Positions 1-10,400 of a stretch of DNA of 13,140 nt are shown piece by piece. Below the pieces are notes generated by a model. The model saw only the letters and a program-made list of their open reading frames with translations, ran no database searches and was not told the DNA's origin. Source of the stretch: Podila epigama (Eukaryota > Mortierellomycota > Mortierellomycetes > Mortierellales > Mortierellaceae); NCBI GenBank assembly GCA_015679605.1, contig JAAAVE010000354.1, positions 8,428 to 21,567 of the forward strand. The letters are read 5' to 3'. The translations under genes and the position numbers were made by a program. Each line of letters starts with the position of its first letter. Within the stretch, counting starts at the first letter, position 1.

Positions 1-1720
1 CAATCGACTTTGGGATGGCCTCGAGTTTGTTGTCCGAGGCAACCAGCTGGCGCAAATGTGAATTGGGATGGCCAATGTCGGCAGGCAAGAAGACCAGCTT
101 GTTGTGACTGAGATCGAGTTCACGCAAGGCAGTCATGTGTTGGATACAATGGGGTGGAAAGGATGTTAGCAAGTTGCCGCCATAGACCGAGCCCATCGAG
201 AGCGACTCGAGTTTATCCAGGTGGTCCAAAGTTGGAGGGAGTGACGTGATTTGGTTGGCACAGAGACGGAGGGTCTTGAGTTGAGTCAGATTTGAACAAA
301 TCTCGTGTGGAAACTGACCCTCGATATGGTTCTGTGACATGATGAGGACTTGAAGTTGGGTCAGCTGGCAAAGCTCTATGGGCACTTTGCGGAATTGGTT
401 ATGGGACAGGTTCAGGTAGATGAGAAAGGGCATGAGCGAGGTGAGACCTTTGGGAAGGGACGTGAGCCGGTTACGCGAGAGGTCAAGTTCGGTCAAGTGG
501 AGGAGGGGCGACCGCAAGATGGACATGGTCTGAGGGTCGAGTGCTGGTTGGAGGTTTTGAAGGTAGTCAGTGAGTTGTTCACAATCCAGCCGTCGTCGAC
601 GGAGGATGAGGGACGTGACAGGTGTATGCGACTCTTTTTCTTGCTCCTGAATGAAGGCTGAAGAGCTGGTGGGACGAACAACATCAATGTGGATATGGTC
701 CTTGTCCACTTGCTTTGTCGCCCGCCGTCTGTTCACATGGCGGCCTAGAGGGGCCAGGACAGGGTTGTCGATACAGGCCTCAATGTCCATAACATCATCC
801 GTGAGGTCCTGTGAGGCGGTCGTACTGGCACCTGAACGGTTCGTAGTCATGGATGAAGAAGATGTAGATGTGGGCATGGATGTAGATGTGGCTGTGGCTG
901 TGGTGATGTAGGGTTGTGATTGAGCGAGATAGGACGTAGATGTAGGTTTAGCCATGAGTGAACTCGAAAAGGATGAAGATGCAGATGTCTTTCGCGTTGG
1001 TTGGGGAGCCGTCTGGTGTTGGTGTGGGCGCGACATGGTCGACGACGAGGGTGGAGAGAAGAAAGAGGGTGATGAAGATGAAGATGAAGACGAGTTCAAT
1101 GGTGTTCTAGGTGAATGTTGCTGTTGTAGATAGTGCTGTTCGTGCTGTTGTTGGTAATGTAGTTGATGTTGTTGTTGCTGCTGTTGTTGAGGGTGTGAAA
1201 GATGTTTTGACGGATCTAAGCAAGGTTCGGGAGTGGAGTGAGAAGAGAACAAAGTTGCGGACAAGGTTGGAGCGGCGTCACGCGAAGGAAAATGAGGATG
1301 CGGATGTGGCTGGCTCTTTTCGGGAGCATGAGGAAGCATCAAGGAAGAATCTTGTGGGTGCAACACAGAGTGGTCCTTGGAAGACAATGGTGAAGACTGA
1401 GAAGAAGAAGAAGAAGAAGAAGAAGCAGCAGCAAAAGTGGTTGCAGGTACAACAGGTACAGGTTCTAGTTCTGATGTTGGTTCTGGGAGTGATACAGTGA
1501 AAGTGTCGGTGGCTGTGGCTGTGGCTGTGGAGATGACGGATGATCCCAACGATTGTGATGATGACGATGATGACGAGGACGAGGAAGACGTTGGTGCTGA
1601 CGAGATGGGGGGAACAAGAGAAGGGATCGTGGCAGTAGTAAAAGATAGAAAAGCAGAAAATGAAGAGGAGGGAGTTGGAGTGTTGTCGATTTGTGTCTTC
1701 ACTGTATGGCAACCTCGCAT
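1..1720 (-). CDS. Leucine-rich-repeat protein with long Ser/Thr/Gln/His-rich N-terminus (partial, 3' end outside window)
   Basis: One reading frame stays open on the minus strand from the ATG at 1720 to the window edge (573 codons, no intron seen). An in-frame TGA at 1738-1736 precedes this ATG, so it is the first possible start unless an upstream exon exists. Residues 1 to about 400 are low complexity: Ser runs near residues 45-55, 99-107 and 209-225, a seven-Gln run near 178-184, and Thr-Ala repeats near 65-75 and 270. From about residue 405 there are at least seven leucine-rich repeats with the LxxLxLSxNxLxxLP pattern, for example LTELDLSRNRLTSLP, LIYLNLSHNQFRKVP and LRELDLSHNKLVFLP. The Pro after the consensus Leu resembles intracellular Shoc2/SDS22-like LRR proteins, which act as binding scaffolds. 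No signal peptide or membrane segment is seen. The partner and any C-terminal domain lie outside the window, so the function is unknown. It is divergent from NAA25. Confidence 0.85.
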   Translation of the reverse strand, partial: MRGCHTVKTQIDNTPTPSSSFSAFLSFTTATIPSLVPPISSAPTSSSSSSSSSSSQSLGSSVISTATATATDTFTVSLPEPTSELEPVPVVPATTFAAASSSSSSSSQSSPLSSKDHSVLHPQDSSLMLPHAPEKSQPHPHPHFPSRDAAPTLSATLFSSHSTPEPCLDPSKHLSHPQQQQQQQHQLHYQQQHEQHYLQQQHSPRTPLNSSSSSSSSPSFFSPPSSSTMSRPHQHQTAPQPTRKTSASSSFSSSLMAKPTSTSYLAQSQPYITTATATSTSMPTSTSSSSMTTNRSGASTTASQDLTDDVMDIEACIDNPVLAPLGRHVNRRRATKQVDKDHIHIDVVRPTSSSAFIQEQEKESHTPVTSLILRRRRLDCEQLTDYLQNLQPALDPQTMSILRSPLLHLTELDLSRNRLTSLPKGLTSLMPFLIYLNLSHNQFRKVPIELCQLTQLQVLIMSQNHIEGQFPHEICSNLTQLKTLRLCANQITSLPPTLDHLDKLESLSMGSVYGGNLLTSFPPHCIQHMTALRELDLSHNKLVFLPADIGHPNSHLRQLVASDNKLEAIPKSI

Positions 1721-1795
1721 GCTTTTAAAAATTGCTCAGAATCGTCGTCGGTAGGAGCGGACGACCGAGGGGGTGCATGAATGGATGGCTAGACG

Positions 1796-1846
1796 AGCAG
1801 ACGGACGGACTGGACGAACGACTGGACTGGACTGAATTGGACTGGA
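1796..1846. repeat. Degenerate GGACT/GGACG short tandem repeat
   Basis: Imperfect repeats of a 4-5 base unit (GGAC, GGACT, GGACG) run for about 50 bases in the leader or promoter side of the LRR gene. This is simple-sequence DNA; no function can be read from it. Confidence 0.55.
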
Positions 1847-2162
1847 AGGAGGAGGAGGATGAAAGGTCAAAAAGTAGTGGTGGATATGTGCTGGTCAGGA
1901 TGAGATAAAGGGTGAAAAGAATTTTTAAAGTAGTTTTGCTGATCTGTGGGGATTAAGAAGGCATGGAACAAAAGAAAAGTGTTTGAGAATGGAGATGAGA
2001 TTAGGTCATTGTAACGGTCATCAAATGGGTGCCTGTGTCTCAACTATGGGAAGAGAGTGTCCATGTATACCTGGTTCAAATGTGCAGTGGTATGACTCGG
2101 GAAGAGAGATGGAGAGTATGAATGGTGGGATAGTTCAAGTGACAAGTGAGTAAAGTGGGTAG

Positions 2163-2221
2163 ATGGTATGGTATGGATGAATGGATAGAAGGATGGATGG
2201 TATGAATGGATGGATGGATGG
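2163..2221. repeat. GGAT/GAAT tetranucleotide microsatellite
   Basis: Imperfect tandem copies of GGAT with interspersed GGTAT and GAAT units, ending in four near-perfect GGAT copies. A second short GGAT block lies at 2404-2416. The short reading frames that cross it on both strands are products of the repeat and not genes. Confidence 0.75.
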
Positions 2222-2261
2222 AAAGAGAGAGAGAGTGGAGTTGATCAGAACGATGATGCGG

Positions 2262-2303
2262 AAAATCAACTCGACTCAACTCAACTCGACTGAGGTTGAT
2301 TTT
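2262..2303. repeat. Small inverted repeat with 9-bp arms
   Basis: AAAATCAAC at 2262-2270 is matched by its exact complement GTTGATTTT at 2295-2303 around a 24-base loop that is itself made of ACTCG/ACTCA repeats. It could form a small cruciform or bind a dimeric factor, but an arm this short can arise by chance in repeat-rich DNA. Confidence 0.35.
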
Positions 2304-2330
2304 AAGACTCAACACTACAACACTATATTA

Positions 2331-2354
2331 CAGCACACACAGCACACAGCACAC
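2331..2354. repeat. CA-rich simple repeat
   Basis: Repeated CAGCACACA-type units over about 24 bases upstream of NAA25. No function is evident. Confidence 0.5.
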
Positions 2355-2724
2355 GATGTATTTCGCCCGTGTTAATATGCGAAAATGTGCAAAAATTGTC
2401 CAGATGGATGGATGGATTGTGTGACAGAAAAAAAAAATTGTTGCGTTGAATGAGTGGTTTATCAGATTTTGCGGAGAAACTTGGTGTGTGGAAAGTGACC
2501 CAAAAAAAATGTTTTTATCTGATCGTATTGACCCGGTGGCTTAGCTCGGTCTGGACTGAATCTATTTTTTTTAATTTTGGGTGCGAACCCTCCGTATTTG
2601 AACAATCCACTCTATTCTCAACCTGAAAAGGGGACAAAACATTGACTCCATCCAAATCCATTCACCTCCCTACAACTTGCAAAAAAAAAACAACGCGACA
2701 ACAACAAGGAGGATACGCGCCATC

Positions 2725-5700
2725 ATGAGCGATCTCGAAAAGAAACTGAGGCCCATCTATGGTACTTTATTATTACTTTTGGGAGGGGAAATCATTACAA
2801 TTACAATAAGCAGCGTGGCAAGCATGCATGTCATCGAGTCACCAACCAGTCAACCTTCATCCCCCATTAGATGCTCTCGAGATTGGCAACTATAGAGAGT
2901 CCATCTTGCTCTGCAACAAGGCCTTGAAGAGGCAGCCAGATCTGCACGTAGTCAAGGTAAAAAAAATCAGTTTTGTTTATCTTGTTTTGCGCAAAAACTA
3001 TCAGGCAGCTTACAAATATTTGTTTGATCTTTTTCTCGGACCCTCCTTTTTTTTATAATTCTCTTTCAATTGATACAACGCGCTTAGGCTCTCAAAGCCC
3101 TTTCCTTGGAGAGATCAGGAAAGATGAACGAGGCCCTTGCTCTTTGCGAGGAGATCCAATGGGCCAAACCAACGGACGAGTCAACATTGAGAACTCTGTC
3201 CATGGTGCTTAGATCGGCTGGAAGAAGTATGAGCCATCAACACAAAAGATGAGATGTAGAGAAAAAAACAAAAAAAAAAGAAGAGGGAGGCTGCTTGAAA
3301 CTGAGATGAACGGCACTCATCTTATCCTTACCCTCGTGTACCATTCTACCATTAGGCGAGCCTATGATCAAGCTTTATGAGAACGCATCCAAGGTCCACC
3401 CAAAGAATGAAAACTTGGCAACACAGTGGTTCATGTCGTTGGCGCGTACTTTGGACTTTAAAGGACAGCAGATGGTACGTGTCTTTTAAATCTCCGCTTC
3501 AGAGGCATAGGAGTGACCAGCGAAAAAGGGAACGAGGCGTATTTCTTTAGATCGAAGATTTGATTTATGTTGTCTAACAAACCTCCCCGTCATCCCAAAT
3601 GTACAAATGGCGTCTAGGCTGCTCTTCAACTCCACAAGAACTTTAAGCGTACTCACTACATGTTCTGGGCCATCATGAGCATCACCCTTCAGGTACGATT
3701 TCAGGTCAGGTGCACGGTGGAAACAAGATTATGTAGGCTTTTTTCTTTGTCCTTTCCTCTTGCATGTGCTAACTGGCCAGGGGGGGCAATTGCTCCGCAT
3801 CTATCGAGTAGGGTCAAAATGTACCTGCCAACCAGCCCAACGTTCTTTATCAACTGGCAGAACGTATGATGGCAAAGCTGAATAGCGAGGGCAAGGTCCA
3901 GACCATTGAAGGTAATAGAAAAAAAATCGGAAAAGCGAGCATCGCACCTCATGTTCACGATAAAAGATATTCACATCAAGCTGTATATGCCTTCTACAAT
4001 ATACCCTTTCACTTGAAAAAAACAATCAATGACTTAGAACTTCAATTGTACCTCATCATTCTCTTGGGTCAAAAGGATCGACATGCGGACGCACTGGCAC
4101 TATTGGAAGGCGATATTGGCGTCAAGACACATGCTACCGAGAATGTAGAGCTTCGCCATTTGAGGATCGAGCTTTTAATCAAGGCCGGACGTTGGGAGGA
4201 TGCCAGGAGTGCTGCCATGTCCATTCTCAAGGATTCAAAGTACGTTTCAGGAACAATCGCAATCAGCAATCACTTGGACCTTTGCACGACAAGATGAGAA
4301 TACTTACTATGAGCAACCAACCCTTTTTCTCCCCGTCTACATTTATTGTATATAGCTCGGATGACTGGAGAACGATTCTTCAATACTTTGATACGATCTT
4401 TCTCCCTATCGAAAATTCACACTTGCTTTCATCCGAGAATCTTGTCAAGGCGCGTGAATTCACTGCGGATCTAGCAAAGAACGAGGCCAAGAATCCAAAG
4501 CGCGGACCTTTCCTTGCTCTAATCGAACTTGAGAAGTGCGTCCACGAAAAAGTTGGTATGTTTCACTTGTTCATTCTTATCTCTCTGCCACTCATCCTCA
4601 ATGTTGTATGAATGAACAGAAAAAAATCAAGCCATTTCATCTAACATCCAAATTCTTCTTTCCAAATCCCTCTTCAAGGAAACAACAGCGAAAAGGTTAT
4701 GGATCTGCTGGTGGCATACTTTGAAATCTTTGGCTCCAAGTCTTGTTGTTTTGAGGACTTGTCAGGCTACATTCACGGTTTGAGCAAGGAGGAGGCTATT
4801 GACTTTTGCAAGCGTCTGAGAAGTGTTCACGGCGAGACTGCCCAAACTGTGAAGCAGATCTGCATCCAGATCAACATCACCCGCTTTGAGCATTTTGTTG
4901 GATTGCACTCGGATCTCTCCTCGGCCGACACAACTGCCCTTGTCAATAAGCTCTGGAAGCTCTATGAGGACGCTCTTCCTTTCGGTAAGTTTTAATATGG
5001 TGTATGTTGTTGGATGATCTAATCTTAATGTGATCTCTCACTCTTCCTTGGCGTGCTTTCCTTCTACTCACAGGAAAGGATCTGGAAGAAACTGAGCGCC
5101 AACATGGAGACGACTATGCGATCATGGCAGCGCATCTGCTCATTGCCGTGCACAAGCAAACGAGTAAGTGTTACAGTTTTCATGTTCTACATTGTGCGAT
5201 CCCGACTAGATTCTTTCTTTATGTTTGTTGCTCACCCATCGTTGCGCAAACAATTTTTTTTTTCACTCTGTCGCTTTAGAATCACACTTTCCTTTACTGA
5301 CAGCCGTATTCATGATGGAGCATGCTCTTGCTGCAAGCAAGCACAACTACCAGATGAAGCTTGTTCTTATCCGTATTTATGAACTCTTGGGTAATGTATA
5401 TATGTGACTCTTTACAATTTCAGGTGACCATTCCTATGCACGAGGAGCTGGAAACCTAACAAGCCATGGTTTATTCTCTTTCTATCTCTATCTCTGTCTC
5501 TGTCTCTCTCAATTTTTAGGCGCGTTCTCATGTGCTACTGCTATTTACAACACGATGGGTATTAAGCATGTGCAACACGACACTCTGTCACACTTTATCA
5601 CGGATCGTGCCTCTAGTTTTGGACAATTCAATGATGCCTTGACCCAACTTTATGGTGCTCACGAGATTTATCATAGCAATGAGGCGGAGGTAACATGATG

Positions 5701-7230
5701 TGATACTCATATCCAGGCAAAGGATGTGCGAAGAGAATGGTTTGCATCTGGCTTTGTTCGTTCCACGTCACTCACTTTGTTTTCTTTTTCTTTTACCATC
5801 AGACACCCGAAATGATTTTGCAAGCCTACAAGTACTCGACATTCTCAAAGGTACAGCAAAAATGACTTTTATTTGCCTCCCACTCTATATTTTTTATGAT
5901 TATCATATTGATTTTGTATGTCTACCTTTACTGCCATTGCCACACACACAAAAAAAAAAAAAAATAGATTCAAGAATTCATCGAGTTTCAATCAAGACTT
6001 GATAATTCGATTCAAAAGATGATTGCGGATCGTGAGCTTATCAGACTTGAATTGGCCAAAGAAGACTCTATCAGTCGAGGTATCCAATACCTTAAGGAAC
6101 TTGAGCTCGGCAATTTGCAGTATGACGGTAAGGAAGCTAGGGATGATTTTGAAAAACAAAAGACATGCGATATATAGTTTGTTTTGTAGATGAAGACAGA
6201 CCAATCTGAATCTCTCTCTTTCTCTCTCTCTCTCTCTACAGACAAGTTTTGTGATTCGAGGATAGATAACCGTGATACGAGTGTGATGCTCAACTGGAAT
6301 CCAAGGGATTCACCCTCCGTGGAAGTATTGACGCGTCCTGCACCTCAATTGAACTGCACTTGGATCAGGCTGTACACGTTGATTCCACGGTTGTTGAAGC
6401 ATATGGCGCAGCTGTCGGTTGTGAACGAAGATTATGAGGAACTGGTGGCTGCATTGGAGAAGGTGGTGACGGAAGATGTCAAGGACAAAGAGGAGGCTGT
6501 GACAGGATTGACGGGTGAGGAAGTGAAGCAAGGCAAAGTTATTTTGCAGGCTGCAAAGGCATACCAATTATTGTATGGGGCCATCCAGAACCAAAACCGG
6601 GGTGGAGCAGGCGTGAGCAAGGATGAGCCAGCAGCAGTAGCGGCCAAGATGAAAGAGTTGTTGCTAGTGGAAGGCGCCAGTAGCTTGAAACGAGAGGCGA
6701 TCAAGTCGACAGGCGTGTTGACATGGCAATTGATGCATTCATTGACCATGTCGGTGGAGACTGTGTCGTACTTGAACTTGACGAACCATTGTCTGTTAGA
6801 GTTGGTGTCGACCAAAGCGAACAAGAAGGCGACCTTCAAGGCTGTGAATACAGTTGTGCAAGATTTTATGAACCAATGTCGTCAAATCCTTCAGAGTGTT
6901 CAGACAGATGTGACAACACTTCGTAATATTGCCAAGCCGGAACGGATCCGCTCTGGGTTGTTGTATGAGATTGGCGATGGATCCTCGATTGAATTCATCC
7001 GTTCACCTGTAAGTTGATGTGTGGGGATAAGGGGATTTTGATGGTGTGTGTTCTCGTTTTACAGGAATGTGTTGACCTTCAACCTATTTTCTTATTTTAT
7101 TTTATTTTTCTTCTTTGCGTGTGAATAGGCCAACCAAGCGTTGATTGAAGAAAAGACATTGAAGATGGGCACCAGCTGGATGGCTAGTCTTGTCAATCTT
7201 CAACAGGAAGCCGTTTCGAGGGTGGTTTGA
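2725..7230 (+). CDS. NAA25: NatB N-terminal acetyltransferase auxiliary subunit (Naa25/Mdm20), 16 exons
   Basis: Spliced model (903 residues): exons 2725-2761, 2871-2956, 3088-3226, 3356-3474, 3618-3692, 3812-3911, 4038-4239, 4356-4555, 4679-4984, 5074-5163, 5280-5390, 5520-5689, 5803-5850, 5968-6127, 6242-7008, 7129-7230. All 15 introns (89-143 bp) are GT-AG, all phases agree, and several show CTAAC branch sites (introns 4, 5, 8, 11). Family hallmarks in order are LRPIYDALEIGNY (residues 8-20), SDDW (254-257), SCCFEDL (about 340), KHVQHDT (about 504), QAYKYSTFSKIQEFIEF (about 551-567) and DNRD (about 622). The length fits the family (human 972, yeast 796). Naa25 is the TPR/HAT-type helical scaffold that wraps the catalytic Naa20 and holds it at the ribosome; NatB acetylates nascent proteins starting Met-Asp, Met-Glu, Met-Asn or Met-Gln. 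The start ATG has A at -3 and leads straight into the conserved N-terminus. The C-terminal third is one 767-base exon and is the least conserved part. Convergent with NCBP1. Confidence 0.95.
5851..5967 (+). other. NAA25 intron 13, with A-tract directly before the acceptor
   Basis: The intron opens with GTACAG after the exon that ends YSTFSK and closes with TAG at 5965-5967. The bases before the acceptor are a CA run and then 14 A residues (5951-5964), where a pyrimidine tract is usual. The junction is fixed by conserved protein sequence on both sides (QAYKY to IQEFIEF). Confidence 0.85.
7096..7106 (-). terminator. Candidate minus-strand polyadenylation signals for NCBP1
   Basis: Two overlapping AATAAA hexamers (7101-7106 and 7096-7101) read on the minus strand about 310 bases past the NCBP1 stop. 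I saw no AATAAA nearer to that stop on this strand. They lie in the last NAA25 intron, inside its T-rich tract, so they may be chance matches. If used, the NCBP1 3' UTR would be antisense to the last NAA25 exon. Confidence 0.3.
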
Positions 7231-7343
7231 GCAAGATTGTTGAACCCTCCATAATGGAACGTTCTTTTTTTTTGAAAAAAAAAACAAGATATCTTTGTAC
7301 ATCATTTCTGCAAAAATAGATAATGATAATATTGCGAGAGAAC

Positions 7344-7349
7344 AATAAA
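7344..7349 (+). terminator. Polyadenylation signal of NAA25 (AATAAA)
   Basis: A perfect AATAAA lies 114 bases after the NAA25 stop codon, in A-rich DNA within the 187-base interval between the two convergent stops. A cleavage site 10-30 bases later would fall just short of the NCBP1 stop at 7418. Confidence 0.55.
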
Positions 7350-7417
7350 AGAATGAAGAAGAAAAAAAAAAGTTGTATTGAGAAAGGATAAAAAAAAAGA
7401 GAGAGAAAGGGTCTCTT

Positions 7418-10400
7418 CTAGTGCAACTCGACAGATTGACCGATTTCCATACGACAAATGTCTTGAAAGATGTTGGTGATGCGTGGGTCGATGGGTTCAC
7501 CCGTTTCATTGTCGGCGGAAAAGACGATCGCCTCAAGGGTACTTGAAAAGGTGGTAACCTCTTTACTATACCGACGACCAAGTTCCAAGAACCAGCCAAG
7601 ACTAATCTCCCACCAACGGTTCTCCTCCACATTCTCACCCGAAGCCTCAATCGTACGCAACTGACTCTTGAGGACTTGGACGAAACGTTGATAGAGTGTC
7701 AAAAAGACTTCCTTTTGCTCACGGTTCACAATCGCCAAAGTGTTTTCCACACCTTCCACGACCTCCTTGAGTTGTGTCGCAGGGTCAGCTATTGAAGGGT
7801 GAAAAGGTGAAAAGGTGAAAAGGGTAAATGAAAAACGAAAAGAGAAACATGGTGTCAATATCTACTAAACCAAAAAAATTGTATACACATAACCAAAAAA
7901 AAAGACCTTCTCATCCCTACCTTCTGCTTCGGCGCGAACTTCAGCAAGTTTATCCTTGACTTGAGCAACTCTCGAGATGACCTTGTTCAACGTGTTCTTC
8001 AGAATATCCCAAACAAAGCTACGGTGCCAATCGTGCTGCCAGACCTGGGGTTCAAAGACCCACTTGACGATCGCAATCGCGTCCACAACACGGTAATTCA
8101 ACATCTTGTCCAGAAGGATACCCATGAATTGAGTATTGTTCTTCCAGAACTGAGCCACAATCTTGACAGTATGGAGACGTGCCTCCGGTGTATTGTTCAT
8201 GCGCTGGAGAATCGACATGTATCGTTCAATCACATTCAAAACGTGTGAGAAGGATTTTGAACCCAACATCAACACACATTCGATAAAGAGTTCTCGGATA
8301 AAGTCCTCTCGTTGCGTAGGTGTCAATCCTTCCAATCTCGGTGCGTTCTTCATACTCTCCAATGTCTGTTCAATTTGTTCTATCGAGTTTTTGGCACGGA
8401 GGGAGTTGAGCACTGCGGACGCCATTGCATGATAAGGATGTTCTATATTTGAGAGGAAAATAAATGAAAGAGAAAGTATTAGTCGCTACTCTGCATTGTT
8501 CAGTCAAAAAATGCAAAATTCACTGAATAGCAAAAAGTAAAAACGCAAAAACTCACCAGGAGATTCAAACTTCCAGGTGGGTCCAGGTGCTTCGGCTGGC
8601 ATGAACTTGTGGAATTCTTCAGGCAAGGCCTCCTTAATTCTCTCAAAATACGACAGTCGAATCGTCTTTTCAAGTGTCTCACGGATGAAAATCGGTTGCG
8701 CATGGTCCACAGGCAAATCCAAGGCTGCTGACCATTCGCTCCAGTTCCAAAGATAGCCAAAGTTACTCAAATGATGACTCAACCAAGTCCAGAATCGGTG
8801 CGCACACTCAACATCCATCGAGGGCAAACGGTCATAGAGTTTTGAAATGGCTTTGGCCAAAGCTGTAGGGAAACAATCGGGGAAGGACTTGCAGACCTCG
8901 ACCAACAGTGATGAATAATACACAGTCTTGAATTCAGGTCTAGGTAACCTAAACATTTCTGTGAAGATGACCTCGGCCAAGAGTTGATCCACAGACCATC
9001 CCTGTTGAGCTGGCGTATCTGTCTCCATGTTTTCGGCATTGCCGGTGGCAGAAGCAGCGCCAGTGGCGCCAATACTCGAGTCTGCAAACGTTCCAATCGT
9101 GTACGAGTACTGCACCATGAACAGATACTTTGCACATTCCTTGCGGTTGATTTCAAATAGGCAGAGGACATCTGTCAAGTTGTCGTGGACGATAAAGTGG
9201 GCAATAGAATAAGGGTCGGGCAAAGAATTGTTTGGTTCCTCATTCTCGCCCAAAAAGATCCTGAAAAGTGGTGATGGCAAGTAATACGAAGTCGAGTCTG
9301 TGTGTGGTGGGAAGGCAAACTCTGGAAGCTCATGTTGAGAGGCCATGCCCAACACTGGATCAAAAGTCTGTGAAGGCTTGATCAGAATTGGAACCTCCCA
9401 GTCATCCTTTTGCAAGTTTTGGATCTGCTTCCAGAGCAAGGAAAGCGACTGTGAGAAGAAGAGAAAGAACATAATCTGATTAGCATTCTTTCTTTTGCTG
9501 CTGCTCAGATAAAAAACATCTGTCCCTCGCCTAGAAATCCGTTATAAAACAAAACAAAACAAAAGACTCCATCGACTTGCCTCTTCCTGTACATATGGGC
9601 ACTGAGAATCCTTAAAGACTTTTGTGATTTCATATCCTGCAATGCCATCACCCTCCTCTCGTGCATTCATGTAGTCCTCAATCTTGTTCAAGATCGTCTC
9701 AAAATCATGAGGGTTTCGATCGCGTGTGTCGGCGGCGCACCAGGGCAACGTGGCCAATACTAGGAATACAGCGCAATCAGCACGTGCCTGATAGTTTTCA
9801 TTTGAAAAAAAAATCATACACAAAGAGGATATGAGTACCATAGGATGCAACTTTGAGTTACAGCGATGAATGTCTTTTTTTTTTGTTAAAGATATATCAA
9901 ACAGTCCGTCTTACCCTGATAACAGTAGGCTCGTCCAAAACTGCCAAGAGCTGGCCCATGAGTTTCAATAATGTGGTGGGAAGGATGACATTCGAGTTGA
10001 CAAGTTCACCAAAGAAGCGGAGGAGCAACTTTACGTTTCTCCACTGCTTCTTGTCCAAGCTTTCCTGAAGCAATTCAGCCGCCATTTCAACGACCTTTCC
10101 TCCTGTGCTCAGATTCTTGGCGTTCATCAATCCTGTCAAGGTACCATAGATCGCCGACTTCATAGGGAGCTCCAAAATGCTACAAGTAACAAAGATTCAA
10201 ATGGTGAGGAAAACTGGCACAAGCAGATCAAAAGGGAGAAGAAATATTTTTGTAATAAAGAGAAGATTCTTACCAGGCTTTCAAGGACTTTAAGATGGTG
10301 GCCGAGTGCTTGGCATAGTCATTATCGAGGATTCCAGCAAGGGTATTCAAATTCGTCTCCAATGTAGGTGTAATCTGTGATTTCGGCATTATTCGCGTTA

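Larger units (their letters stand above)
1721..2724. other. Divergent intergenic region, repeat-rich, between LRR gene and NAA25
   Basis: About 1 kb separates the two divergent start codons and should hold both promoters and 5' UTRs. I see no convincing gene. From about 1790 to 2260 the plus strand is strongly purine-rich with few C residues. The region carries GGACT-type and GGAT-type simple repeats, a CA-rich run, a small inverted repeat and several A or T tracts (2429-2437, 2502-2509, 2681-2690). The last 100 bases before the NAA25 ATG are AC-rich, as expected for a fungal leader. No clear TATA box or known transcription-factor site could be supported. Confidence 0.6.

Noticed and set aside
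350-911. Plus-strand open frames across the LRR gene
   Set aside because: They are antisense shadows of the minus-strand LRR frame and show no family character.
2076-2375. Short open frames on both strands across the GGAT repeat
   Set aside because: Their residues simply reflect the microsatellite (Met-Asp-Gly and His-Pro-Ser-Ile patterns).
2537-2590. tRNA-like pol III boxes: TGGCTTAGCTCGG (2537-2549, A-box match) and GGTGCGAACCC (2580-2590, near B-box) at tRNA-like spacing
   Set aside because: No cloverleaf forms: the D-stem has no 3' partner, the B-box lacks an invariant T, and the middle is a T/A tract. It may be a decayed tRNA or SINE piece, or chance.
6205-6241. CT-repeat tract as a regulatory microsatellite
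   Set aside because: It is the pyrimidine tract of the acceptor of NAA25 intron 14; a similar tract precedes the intron 11 acceptor near 5470-5510.
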